DNA of 64,000 nucleotides from Cryptomeria japonica (taxonomy: Eukaryota; Streptophyta; Pinopsida; Cupressales; Cupressaceae): the NCBI RefSeq assembly GCF_030272615.1, contig NC_081412.1, positions 544,252,870 through 544,316,869 on the forward strand, in the 5' to 3' direction. The notes under the pieces were generated by a model. It did no database searches. It was not told the origin of the DNA and was given only the letters and a program-made list of their open reading frames with translations. Every line of letters begins with the position of its first letter. The stretch's first letter is position 1. Positions 49,688-60,840 of this stretch are shown piece after piece. Both the position numbers and the translations under genes were made by a program.

Positions 49688-51613
49688 CTATTTTGTCATC
49701 CCAACATTTTGATCCGGGGTGAGCTTGTATGCTTCTTTGTTAGGCAGGCTGGGTCCAGGTATTAGGTTTGTGCAATTATTTATATCCCTCATAGGAGGTA
49801 GTGTCCTTGGCATGCCATCAGAGATGACACCTTTGTACTTGTTTAGTAACTCCTTCACTGCAGGGTCAACCAACCTCAATCTGACTCCTTTCTTGTCTTC
49901 AAACTTCTCCACCATTGTCACTTTGGGACTAGGAATAAGGGCATAACAAACAATGGCTTCATCTCGTATCTTCTTCATGAATTTCTTTCCTCCTACCACC
50001 AACACCTTGGCCTCCTTTGCTTTTGTTTCCCCCTCACTCTCCATCAAAGGTAACAACTGTATCACCTTAGCATCTTCAATGATTGAATATGTGTTCCTAG
50101 CACCATCATGTTGTGCCTTCAAAACAAATTTCCATGGTCTCCCAAATAGGAGATGGCAAGCATCCATCTTTGCAATGACAAACAACAATCTATCCTTATA
50201 GGGTCCAATCTGGAATTCTACCCAGGCCTGCTCTTCCACAATAGCTTCGTGACCTTGGGTGAGCCATGAGACCTTGTAGGGGCAAGGGTAAGGTAGTCTT
50301 CTCAATTTGATCTTCTCCACCATTTCTAGAGACACAAAGTTTTTGGTTGATCCGGAATCTATTAGAACCTTACATACCTTTCCACTCGCTTTGCAAGTGC
50401 TCTTGAATAGAGACTTTCTGTATGGGGGTTCTTTATCAGCCATCTTCATGGTAGTTACTACTCTTCTAATCATCAGAGCTTCACCTCTTTTAGGGTAACC
50501 ATAGCTATCAGGGGTATTGACACTCTGGTATGTATTTGCATTTGCCACACTTTGGCAATCAAATTCTTGGACCAAGTTACTTCTTATTTCCCCCATGGAA
50601 TTAGTAGGCTTGTCAGGACACCTATTGGCCATGTGCCCCTCTTGATTGCAGTTATAGAATCTGATTGGACCTCTACCTTGAGATCTTCCCCTAAATGGTG
50701 GTCTTCTTCCTCTGAAGTTACCCCTCTGATTGTATCCTCCATTGTTATTGTGACTACTGTCTCCTTTAGTGCCTTCTTGATTTGTTTCATCTTGATTTTC
50801 AAAATCATTTCCCTTACCTCTGAAAAAATTTCTTCCCCCTCTCTTTTGTCTTCCTCTTCCTTTATTGTTCTTATCTTGTCTCCTTTTGATCTTCTCTTCC
50901 ACCTTGATGGCAAGTTGATGGCATCTACCAACTATATCCAGGCTAAGGAGGTTTACTTCTTCTTGGATGTTGTACCTTAATCCATTTAGGTACCGAGCAA
51001 CTTTTTCACTCTCCTCCTCCTTTGTCTTAATCTTCATACATAGCCTTTGGAACTCCTTAGTGTAAGAGTTCAAATCCATCTCCTTCTTCTTGATATTTTG
51101 CCTCCTCTTGTGGAGTTGAACTTCATAATCCTTGGGTACATAAGCCTCCTTTACTAAGGCAACCATCTTTTTCCAAGAAACAATCTTTGGTTTGTTGTCC
51201 TTTTCTCTCTCTTCCTGGGCAAAGTTCCACCAAGTTAGGGCGGCTCTCTTCAACTTGGATTTAGAAATCTTCACCTTCTGGCGCCCTAGAATGTCTTCAC
51301 ATTCAAAGAAACTAGATAGGGAGTCTATCCAATCCACCACTACATCTGGTTCCATCTTCCCAGTTAAAGTTGGCAAATCAATCTTCTGCTCCATGGTTAT
51401 TCTCTCTATGGACTTGAGGGCAGTAAGGAAGTGCCTCTGGTCAGGAGGAATCGCCTCTTCCTATGGCATAGGGATCTCATCTTCATCCCCTTCTTCACTA
51501 CTACCAGTGCCTCCATCTTCCTTCCCATCTACTCTAGCCCTCAACCTCTCTATCTCCTTTTGCATGGCCATGTAAGAATTGGTATACTCTCTCACAATCT
51601 TTGCCAATTTCAT
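49688..51613 (-). pseudogene. Gag and protease of gypsy 2
   Basis: The best start is the ATG at 51611-51613 (MKLAKIVREYTNSYMAMQKE, a short coiled coil). The same frame continues through one TAG near 51463 into the capsid (VVDWIDSLSSFFECED, LKRAALTWW, LCMKIKTKEEE) and a basic, Gly/Arg-rich region. The zinc knuckle near 50615-50660 reads FYNCNQEGHMANRC, so its first Cys has become Phe. The protease follows with VLIDSGSTKNFVS and LLFGRPWKF. The frame ends in a TAG at 49688-49690 directly before RT in the same frame. Confidence 0.87.
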
Positions 51614-51696
51614 GTTGGTGATTGGTCCCTAGGGACTTCTTCCTCTCCCTCTACCATTTTCTCAAAATCACTATCTTTTTACCAAAGTCGTTACTA

Positions 51697-51708
51697 GCTC
51701 TGATAGTA
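51697..51708 (-). promoter_or_regulatory. Primer binding site of gypsy 2 (tRNA-Met type)
   Basis: Two bases inside the 5' LTR the minus strand reads TACTATCAGAGC, 10 of 12 positions of the plant initiator-Met primer site TGGTATCAGAGC. Confidence 0.7.
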
Positions 51709-51710
51709 CT

Positions 51711-53229
51711 TGATGTAGAGCTCTCCTTGTATCTTGTCAAAAACTTTAGGATGTATGACACTGATCCCTCAACACACCAATAAGATCCTACAAATCAAGG
51801 CTCTACAATCTTAGTTCCAACTTCTCATTTCACTCCAAGGTTCATACTACTCAGATTGGGTAACTTGCTCTATTATGCATCATGAATCCTCCTAAGGTTC
51901 CTAACCTTCACAACACCTATTTTAAATCATACAACACTCACATGGACTAGACCAAACACTAGTTTCAAGGATTTAACCTAATTCCCTATGACACCTTCAC
52001 AATTAGGCTTATTTTCTTGTAGCCCTTTGAGACGGGTAATGGGACCTTAAGTCCAAAATTTTCCAAACACCCTAGAAAAAAATCATAGATTCAGATACCC
52101 TTTATGTTCTTACACAATTCCCCAAAAGGAGAAGGTAAGATCTAACAAGGAAAGGTCTGAACCCGGTGATGACCAACTGTCTTAAAGGGCTAATTAGGCC
52201 TCCATTTATGAAGCAACTATATCAGAATGGACACACCTTACAAAAAAAACCCCATGAGCATGTGGGGAACCATAAACCATTATATAGTCTAGGGTTACAT
52301 GCTTGGAATCATCGCCAATTGTCTTCTAGGGTAATTAATGCAGTCTAAGGGCTAGGTAGCCACATAGAGATGTCTACCTAGGGACTAATCATACACACAT
52401 CTCCCTTGCTCCTCCTGGAAAATTATTTTGGAATCATATAATACATAGGCCACACTTTCATCCTACCCACTTCCATGAGTTTTATATGAACATGTTGCAA
52501 GTTATGGCCATGGAAAAGAAAAACCCTAGGCAAAACCCTAGTTTTCCGGGTACCTACAGTAAAACCTGGATATCTAGAGAAAAACAAACAATCAAGACCT
52601 CAAATAAAGACCAAACCATTGATAACTCACTGCACTAAAAAAATCACAACATTTAGGATTGGTCGCAATCCGTACAACTCCGTACCCCATGCCAAAACCT
52701 CATAGTTTGCAGGAAAAACTCAAAATTTCTTATTGTTTGCAATCATAAAGTCTTTCTCCGTACAGTATTTCCTTGGGAATTATGTCCACAAGGTGTTTAT
52801 ACCCCTCTAAAACTTCTCTCAATTGAAAAAAAGAAGTTAGAGCTGTTGGAGGAGTTAAACCAACAAGAATTCAAAAAGTTGCACAAAAGTTGCTCATGAC
52901 AACTTTTGACAAAGTTGTAAAAAATGTCATTTCTTGCACCTGAATGACTTGGGTCAAGACTAACACCTCTAAAAACCCTAGAAGCACATAAAACAACTAA
53001 AACCATTAGGATAAACCTAGCCTAAGCATTCTTAGTCCCCTTTTGCCCAAAAGTCCTAATTGGCTTATCAAGATGCCAAAATAGGAGTTTGGCTCACAAG
53101 ATGGGGTCCTTTATTACAAACACAAAATGCATGATTGAAACACAAGGAAAAAATCCTAAGACATTTTTAAGGTCTTATCCTTCCTCCTCTGAGCCTGAAT
53201 GATCATGTTGAAGGGTTGCCCGTGCACCA
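51711..53229 (-). repeat. 5' LTR of gypsy 2
   Basis: This 1519-bp LTR on the right, ending in CACCA, is the partner of 45533-47039. The CATTC duplication follows it. Confidence 0.9.
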
Positions 53230-53234
53230 CATTC
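53230..53234. repeat. Target site duplication CATTC (right)
   Basis: Identical to 45528-45532. Joining the host sequence across one copy keeps the interrupted ORF in phase. Confidence 0.92.
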
Positions 53235-54227
53235 CTTTTGATGACCCTGATTATAAGCCTATGGAAGTAGGGGAGATGATGGTCACCCCTGGGAAGTTTA
53301 GCAGTAAGAATCCTCCCAGATGGGCAGCTAGCAAATGTAAATCTCCTAGCAAACTAATTTCTAAGGCTGAGCCTCTTTCTAAAAAGAAGAAGCTTGCGGC
53401 TAAGGACTATGGTTTGAAGAATTCAGATCAAGAAATTAAACTAGGCATTCCAATCAACGTCTTGAAGGAAAAGCAGGGGACCATGGCTAAAGAAGAGAGC
53501 AGTGGGATATGGAGGACTAGTAATCTGATGAACCTAGTGATGGAAGCAACCAGAAGCCAAGAGAGCTATTGTAAGTGGGTGGAGATAGAAATTCATACCC
53601 TCAAAGTGGGGTTTAAGGAGATTATTGATATCTTCATAGCCTCCCTTGAGCCTTGCAAATATGAGAAACTCATGATTATGACCCAGAAGCTCTCAAAGGA
53701 TATCGAGGTGATGAAATGCAACCACGAACAAAGAATTGAAAAGGTGGAACAGTCTATGGCGGAGAAAAAGAAAAACCTCAAGAACCTGGTCTACATAAGC
53801 AAAGAAGCCATGAACAATAGTATAGAGGGGCTCGAAAAGATCAATGCCATAGTTGCAGAATATACACCCCTTCACAGTGAACCTAAGAAAGATCTTGGAG
53901 GTGAAGACATGGCTGCTGGAGACAACAAAACCACTAGCCCTAGTTCCATGATCAAAACTAGGAGCAACAATAAGGACACCTCCCAATTCATTATGGAGGA
54001 GTTGGAGGAAATCAACAAGATTTCCATCTAGAAGAACAAGGAGCTGGTGCACTCTCTTAATTGAGTGCTTTTGTTTTGTTTTGTTTTGTTGTCTGTGCCT
54101 CTTGTGCTTTTGTGACTATTCTAGGGTGCTCCGTTGTTTTGTTGTTGGTTTTTGTTTGTTTGGCTACGGTCGACTTTTGTAAAACTTTTGGTTTCATGTC
54201 CATGTAAAACTATTTATCTTTATCAAA
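53235..54227 (+). pseudogene. Coiled-coil mobile-domain ORF, C-terminal part and 3' UTR
   Basis: This continues the ORF cut at 45532. It shows DDPDYKPMEVGEMMV, a Lys-rich basic stretch (SKAEPLSKKKKLAAKD), a long helical region with heptads (KLSKDIEVMKCNHEQRIEKV and following), the conserved SKEAMNNSIEGLEKIN, then a linker and SQFIMEELEEINKI. A TAG at 54029-54031 interrupts; the homologous copy at 56.4 kb reads through here, and the frame then ends at a TGA at 54062-54064. The 3' region to about 54227 (GGTTTCATGTCC, then ATTTATCTTTATCAAA) is shared with the other copy, so the repeated unit ends there. Confidence 0.65.
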
Positions 54228-56252
54228 GACATTACAAATATAATAGACCCTTTAGAAGATATATTTTAAAAAAATTATTCTCAATGCTTTTCTATGTATT
54301 CCAATCCAAAGTGTTAAAATATTGCACATGCAAAGTAATATCTAGCAAATGACATTGATATTGAATTATTCCTCCAAATAGATGAAGACCCACAACTCAA
54401 ATAATGTTATAAAGAAAATTTATATTTTAAGAATTTACAAGTTTACTTCCAATCTTTTAATATTGAATGGAAATAAAATGAAGCATGTAGATGAAGACCC
54501 AAGATTGAAATTATGCTACAAAGAAAGTTTCTAGTTCATGAATTTACGAGCTTATTTCCAAGATTTTTATATTGAAGATAAAGGTAATGAATCTTTAATG
54601 CTAAATAAGGGAGAAAAAATAATTTTATCTAACCATATGAAAAATTTATATTTGCCTTCAATAGTTGCAAGAATAATTTGAATATAAAAGGGACTTTTCT
54701 ATAGCTTTTCTTTTGTAACAACTCTAATCCATCATTAGCTTTTGGTTGAATACAATGTAACAATGAAGTGGAATTATATACAACAATATCATTCCAATTT
54801 GACCACTAAAGGTGGTAGATTATTATTTTTAAATATTCGTAACCATTTTAAAAAAGTATCTAGCAAGAGTAATGCATATAGGAAGCTAGAAATATATATA
54901 GTTCACAAATTGGATCTTGTTAACTAATGAAAAATAATGTTTCCCTAAGTACAAAGTTTTATTTTTCGTTTAGTGGGTAATTTTTTCCATGTACTCGAAA
55001 GGGGAACTCCTAGCCCAAAGAGGATACCCAAACTTAACAAGAAATGTTCTCATATTTAATATTGCTCCACTCTTAAGGAATCCATTAAGGACTAGGGTCC
55101 ATTTGAACAATGAGAAATTTATTTTTATGATGTGATATATTTGAATAAAAAATTAAAAAAAATATTAATGAAACCAATCACATACTAATGTATCCTCTTC
55201 CAAATTTTGAGGAAAGAGCATACTGTCAACAGAAAAATGAAAATTAAGAAAAATTGGATTGTTTGAAATATAATACCCTTAATCAAGTTCATTTAGTTAT
55301 GGTACAATATCATATATCAAGAGCATTAGTAGTAATCTTTGATAACCCTTTTTGGTTGAGTATTTTAGGGGGAATGGGCTGGTCAATTATTTGTTTATAA
55401 CTAGATAAGTATTTACATCTTTCAATTACATTTGAACATGTTTATATATTTTGAGACAAAAAGAAAACCATTGTGACATATTTCAAGGATAAAAATTCAA
55501 TGCATTCTATTGTAAGATTGATTAAAATAATTCTTAACTAGGAGGATATATTGTCCTCATTGGTGCACCCATTCAATATTTTCCATGGATGCTAGAGTAA
55601 GATTACCTAGAATAAACCTTCTACCAACTAGTTTGTTTAGGTCCAACTACTTATTTTTCTATATTTTTAATCCTTGTAGCTTTGCATTTAGTAATGATTT
55701 TACAAAAGGTATTAAGTAAAGTAATAGGACACCATCTAGAGGTAGAGTCTCCATTCTCTCCTTCAAAAGCAATTTGTTTAGGTCTTTATTAAAATCAAGG
55801 TCCTAAAGAAGCTTGCTTCAAAGATTTTAATATAATAGGTAAAAATATTCTTTAATATATTCCTATATTGTTTTGATGGAACTAAAAGGAAAGACCATCA
55901 ACCCTATGGATTTTGTTAGAGTTCATTGAACACATAGCTTGTTCTAAGCCCTTCATAGTTAGATCACAATATAAAAATTCATTACATTTACTATCCACTC
56001 TCTTGGAATATGATATTCAATAACATATTCTTGTATTAACTATGTGTCTTTCTAATGGGAAAATTTTATAAGAAGTCTCTCATAATAATTTTGAAATAAG
56101 ACTTTAATCTCTTCTAGACTCATATGAACATAAATTATATTATCTTGAATTGCATCAATATGAAATTTGTTAAATATTTCTAATTTAGAAAATTAAATAA
56201 GTATCTGCAACCTTGGTTAGTGTTATGTGACTTTTTCCCTTAGAGAAGATAT
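54228..56252. other. AT-rich intergenic DNA
   Basis: No gene seen. The short direct repeat ATGAAGACCCA..TTGAAATTATG-like occurs near 54380 and 54490. The rest has no recognisable structure. Confidence 0.5.
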
Positions 56253-56965
56253 AGTTTTTGATTAAGATAAATGGGTTTTATAGGGACTCGAAACCCAAAT
56301 CCTACACAAAATAAAGCATAGAAAAGAGAGACTAACCAACAACTAACTAGCTACAAAAACAAGGGAACACCCTATAATAGAAAACCATAAAAAACAAACC
56401 TAATACAAGACACAATAGCAAAACACTAAGAAAGAGCTCTCATAAGCTCAACATTTTTTTGGATAGCTTTATCATTAATCTGCTGAATTTTTTCCATAAT
56501 AAACCTTGAGATACTAGTCACCTGATGTTTTCTCCTATTCCTAGTACATGGTCTCGTGGACGCGTGCACCTCCTTGTTCATCCTAGTCAAGTTGGTATCT
56601 AGGGATGTTTCTACTCTAGCCATCTGCTCCTTCTGCAAGGCAATTTCCTCATTGACTCTCTTAAGGCCCTCGACGCTATTGTGCATGGCTTCCTTACTAA
56701 CCCCCACCAAACCCTTTAGTTTTCTCTTCAATTTTTGAATCTCTTTCTCCATCCTCTCAATTTTCACCTCATGATCAGTATTCATAATCTTGATGTCTTT
56801 CACAATTTGCTAGGAAAGCTTTAGGAGTTCCTCAGTCTTATCTGGCGTAGGAATCTTAGTGAAGGTGGCTATGAGATATTTAATCTCTTGTATAAGAATA
56901 TTTTTATTTCCCCAAAGAACCATCAGAAACACTTTTCCTAATACATCAGCGATTTCCCCAAAAGA
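56253..56965 (-). pseudogene. 5'-truncated copy of the coiled-coil ORF
   Basis: The minus-strand frame at 56803-56426 reads KIERMEKEIQKLKRKLKGLV, then GVSKEAMHNSVEGLKRVNEE, and ends with SRFIMEKIQQINDKAIQKNV and RALS. The order and spacing match the ORF part at 53.6-54.06 kb, including the SKEAM.NS.EGL signature. Before it, after one stop, EIKYLIATFTKI and EELLKLS continue the similarity to about 56965, where it breaks off. The 3' side (TTTCGAGTCC, then ATTTATCTTAATCAAA) matches the other copy's tail. A truncated 5' end with a shared 3' end is the hallmark of LINE-type retroposition. Confidence 0.7.
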
Positions 56966-58384
56966 AAATCAACATCCTTTTCATTATCTTTGATATAGTT
57001 ATAAAATAACCTTATAGAATTAAAAGGAGATAAAACTAAATTATATTACGATCCTTTGGTTAAAGAATATATTATATATAATATTAATCAATACCTTTTT
57101 ACAAAGTGAGGAATATTTAAGAGTAAAGTCTTGTAAAATGGCTTGGAAAACATTGAGCTTGAAAGATTATATAAACCATTTATTTTAGACTTGGAATGGG
57201 ACATAATGATTACTCGCAAAAGAAGAAGAAGGTGGTTTGGTGATTTATGGATATTGGAGAAGGGGGCACATAGAGTGTGTCCAACCTGGGGTGTAGAGTG
57301 TGCACTTGGGACCCTCTTGGCCAAGCCTTGGGCAGTGACATGTGTTAAGCATTGTTCCTATGAAACTAGCACTTGTGTAGATAAACATAGTGTGCTTTGC
57401 TCCTCCTAGATGTGTCATAGCAATGAAGGCCATGACCACTAAAGTCTTCTTAGATTTAAAATTACTTTTCCAAGTGTTGAAGATTAAGATAAGTATTGGA
57501 AACCTTGATCCTATAAGATATTGAGAAGGTTTTATATATAATTTGATAATAATATTGTTGAATTATATGGCTATGTTATTCAGTTTATTGCGAACTAACA
57601 ATTGACTTTATAATTCTTATCAAATTATTACATATTCTAGTTACATTGTCTATTCACATCTAATTTAATCTTATCACATCTTATAATTGATCCTAACCTT
57701 ATTATATAATCTATTAATTCCGCTGTAATTAAGTCTTGGAGAAAGGTGTCATTGCATTTGGTATTAGATCCTAATGATTGAACCCTTTATATTTTCTACC
57801 ACTTTCAAATTACATCATGTTGTATGTCTATGTAGTATCAAATTATGAATTACAATGTCTACGATTTGTACTTCATACTTTTTTATAATATCATATAATA
57901 TGTACAAACCTCAAATTAATCATAAGCTTGAAACTTTTCTATTATCCTCAAATTAACAAAAAAAATATATCATTTATAATATTTGAATTAATTATCCATA
58001 TTTTAAAAAAGAAAAATAAACAGTTCATACAATTTTTTTTCTTACCTTTTCGTTTAACATGATTATGCTAATATTATTGCAAACCCATATTAAGATCTGA
58101 AATTATAGTCCATTGGAACTTCCTACATGTGCTTACCACAATAACATATGACTACCTCTATGACTTTTTGGACTTAGACCCCACAAAAGATGTATCTTTC
58201 ACTTTAAAGGGCGTGACCTATTTTTCTTCCCCTTCACTCGTGGAAGAATTTCATCCAAGATCTTTATAAATGAAGACAGAACGCATTAAAAAAATGAAAA
58301 TGAATGATAGAAACACGTCTGACCACTGAATTCAGAGTCGTGTATTCAGCGGGACTCCCATTAAATTTCCTCTTGTCTTATACA
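56966..58384. other. Intergenic DNA
   Basis: AT-rich. A short GC-richer patch at 57240-57430 has open frames on both strands (57143-57409 and 57245-57439) without known motifs. Nothing else is supported. Confidence 0.45.
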
Positions 58385-59138
58385 AAACGACCACAAGCTG
58401 TACAATTTGACAAATTCTTCGTAGGCCAGTTGGATTGAATTTCCTGTCTTAATACATTGTAACAATACCTTATATTCAACGCTCGAGATTGTTTGTCAAG
58501 CAGCCACGGACAATTGCCCAGAAGCTGTACAATTTGACAAATTCTTTGTAGGCCAGTTGGATTCAACGCTCGAGCCTGTTTGTCAAAATTGCCCTTTGAA
58601 CGCTAAGACGTCTCTTATTTAAAAAAATCATATGGGAAATTTTCTACATATAATTCAAAAGGTTTGAATATATGAAAGATTATAATAATTTTCCCAAGAA
58701 CAGTACAGCGGTAGTGAAAAATGTGAAAATCTGAGTAGAAATTTGATGTAGTTGGGGGAAATTCGATTGCAAATCCGAACAACTAATCTTGACATTCATC
58801 TGGTACTTCTGATGCTCACTCTCTCTTAAGAAGTAGTTTTAAAATTATTTAATATACCATTTAAATAATAGGCTATTGACGTTGTTCTAAATTTTAAATT
58901 CCTTGTTTGTTTACAATTGCTTTGCTAATTACAGGTCATCAATTTTGTTCTATATTTTTCAATCTATTAATTTATTTACTGTTGCTTCTCTATTTTTCAC
59001 GCCACTACTTCTTCCCTGTCTGATTTACATTGATTTTGTGTTTGACAATTCAAAAATAATTAGAGTGCAATTTCCTTTAACTATATGCATTTGACAAGTT
59101 GAATTTTTTTTAGATTCTCAATCAGTGTCTATGTCAAG
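58385..59138 (+). pseudogene. GLR gene relic B
   Basis: GLR-like upstream sequence contains a 42-bp unit repeated at 58395-58436 and 58522-58563 (one mismatch). It is followed by TGAACGCTAAGACGTCTC, as upstream of the intact gene. At about 58717-58780 the end of GLR intron 2 and the first roughly 50 bases of exon 3 are recognisable (AAAATGTGAAAA, AGAAATTTGATG, then GGGGGAAAT and GCAAATC). Then comes a jump to the last bases of exon 3 and intron 3 (AATCTTGACATTCATCTGGT, ACTTCT). Exons 1-2 and the middle of exon 3 are gone. Similarity to relic A continues downstream until the copia LTR at 59139. Confidence 0.75.
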
Positions 59139-59846
59139 TGTTAATTATGGGTAGCTTGGACAGCTGTTCGTCCTTACCTAGAAATAACAGCATTAGTTAT
59201 GGGTAGTTTTGGACAGCTGTTCGTCCTGACCTAGAATTAGAAAATGGTTGTTTTTGTCAAACAAGTATTGTTAGGATAAAAACAATTGTTATTTAATAGT
59301 GGCTCTTTTTAGGTGACACCTCATAGCCAAAATTAGTTATTGGTTAATCGAGTTGTCTCAATCTCAGCCGTTGGTTTGAATTAATCTCGGCCGTTGGTTT
59401 TCCAACAGAGTAGTATAAAAAGGGGTCATGGGTCATTTGGAAAACAAGAAGTCTTGAGAAGAATTTGCAGTGATAGCAAATAGTCTTGCAATGTTAGCAA
59501 GAGGCGCAGTGATAGCGTTGATATAGTAGTGGAGGATATCAGCAGGAGATATTAGGAGTTTGTCGGAGTTCTGCCAGTAAGAGGCAAGGAATTATTTTGT
59601 AATTCTTATATTGTTGAAGATTAATATATTCTCCATATGTAGAACTGGTTTTCCCTTAGGGGTTTTTCCAGGGACAATTGTCCAAAAATATTGTGTCCTT
59701 GTGTTGCTTATTTCTTTCTGTATTTTTTTAGTGAAGTTGCAGTTGTGTTATTTTTCGATATTCAGCTGTAAATTTATTTTCAGCAGTTAAATAATTTTCT
59801 ATGAGATAGGAGATTAATAATCAGTGACTGCAATAGAATTTCTACA
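59139..59846 (+). repeat. 5' LTR of copia element
   Basis: The LTR begins TGTTAATTATGG and ends TTTCTACA directly before the primer site (708 bp). It contains a 52-bp-period tandem repeat (from 59141 and 59193, sharing GGACAGCTGTTCGTCC) and an 18-bp near-duplicate AATCTCRGCCGTTGGTTT at 59360-59377 and 59383-59400. The left end is inferred from the matching 3' LTR start and not from a second full LTR. Confidence 0.8.
59414..59423 (+). promoter_or_regulatory. TATA box of copia LTR
   Basis: TATAAAAAGG lies in the middle of the LTR, as expected for the U3/R promoter, downstream of the duplicated CGGCCGTTGG motif. Confidence 0.7.
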
Positions 59847-59858
59847 TGGTATCAGAGC
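59847..59858 (+). promoter_or_regulatory. Primer binding site of copia element
   Basis: TGGTATCAGAGC follows the LTR directly. It is the exact complement of the plant initiator tRNA-Met 3' end, the standard copia primer. Confidence 0.95.
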
Positions 59859-59950
59859 TTTGTTGAGGGTAGAAAAGGTTTACCCTCAGCAAAGGAAAGA
59901 AATTTGAGTTTGACCTCTTTCGAGTTATTGTTTTCCTTTATTTCTTTGAG

Positions 59951-60840
59951 ATGGCCTTAGCAGGTTTGAGAGATCAGGACAGATTGGATGGTGCCTCAAA
60001 TTTTGGTGTCTGGAAAGCCAGAATTTCTTTATTGCTGGAAGAGAATGGTATCAAGGAATATGTTACTAGTACTGTAGCTGTACCTACAGATCCAGTACAA
60101 CTTGCAGCATACAAGAAGGATGATGCCAAGGCGAGGAGGATAATCCTTGATGGTGTCAAGGACCATGTTGTTCCACATATCGCAGAGTTAGATACGACGA
60201 AGAAGATGTGGGACGCCATTATGAATCTATACCAGAATGTTACCACTAACCGGAAGCTGATTCTCAGAGAAAAATTGAGGAATACCCGGATGAACAAGGG
60301 AGAAGATGTTACAAGTTACCTCACCAGGCTTAGACTTGTCAAGGATGAGTTAGCAGCTATTGGAGATAAGCCAAATGAAGACGAGCTAGTAAGAATAGCC
60401 CTAAATGGGTTTACTAAGCAATGGGATGTCTTTGTTCAAGTTATTAATGGATGAGACACCTTACCTAGCTGGGATCGACTATGGAGTGATTTCACTCAAG
60501 AGGAGCTTAGACTAAGTCTTGTCAATGGAGCCAACAACAAGAGTCAGAAAAGTGAGGTAGAATAAGAAAATGTTGCCCTAGCGGGAAAGGGGAAAACAAA
60601 GAAGGGATCTAGCAAAGGAGAAAATTCACAAATTGAAAAAAAGAAGAAGAAGGACCTATCTAAGGTCAAGTGCTTTGGTTGTCATGAGTTTGGCCACTAT
60701 GTCAGTGATTGCCCACAAAGGAAGAAAGATAAGAAGGGCAAGAACCAAGTGGCAGCTTCAGCAAGTGCAGAGGAGCTCTCTAGTAGATTGGAGGATGAGT
60801 TTGCACTCATAGCTTGTATGATTAGCTCAACCTCATAGAG
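59951..60840 (+). pseudogene. Gag of copia element
   Basis: The frame starts at ATG 59951 (MALAGLRDQDRLDGASNFGV) with the plant copia gag block: FGVWKARISLLLEENGI, KKMWDAIMNLYQNV, LRNTRMNKGEDVTSYLTRL. A TGA at 60452-60454 follows VING. After it the same frame reads SWDRLWSDFTQEELR, crosses a TAA at 60563-60565 and a Lys-rich region, and reaches an intact CCHC zinc knuckle (CFGCHEFGHYVSDC) at 60671-60712. A TAG at 60836-60838 comes just before the protease. Confidence 0.9.

Larger units (their letters stand above)
45533..53229 (-). mobile_element. Ty3/gypsy LTR retrotransposon with chromodomain-like tail (gypsy 2)
   Basis: This is a complete inverted LTR element of 7697 bp with LTRs of 1507 and 1519 bp (TGATG and CACCA ends) and a perfect CATTC target duplication. 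Minus-strand order is gag, protease, RT-RNase H, integrase, then a chromodomain-like tail, the chromovirus arrangement. The primer site is of the initiator tRNA-Met type. It landed inside the coiled-coil ORF. The LTRs differ at roughly one position in ten over the first 250 bases by eye, so it is clearly older than gypsy 1. RT, gag and frame defects make it inactive. Confidence 0.92.

Noticed and set aside
58378-58566. A minus-strand frame of 62 codons with an internal repeat
   Set aside because: It is the antisense reading of the 42-bp duplicated upstream sequence of GLR relic B.
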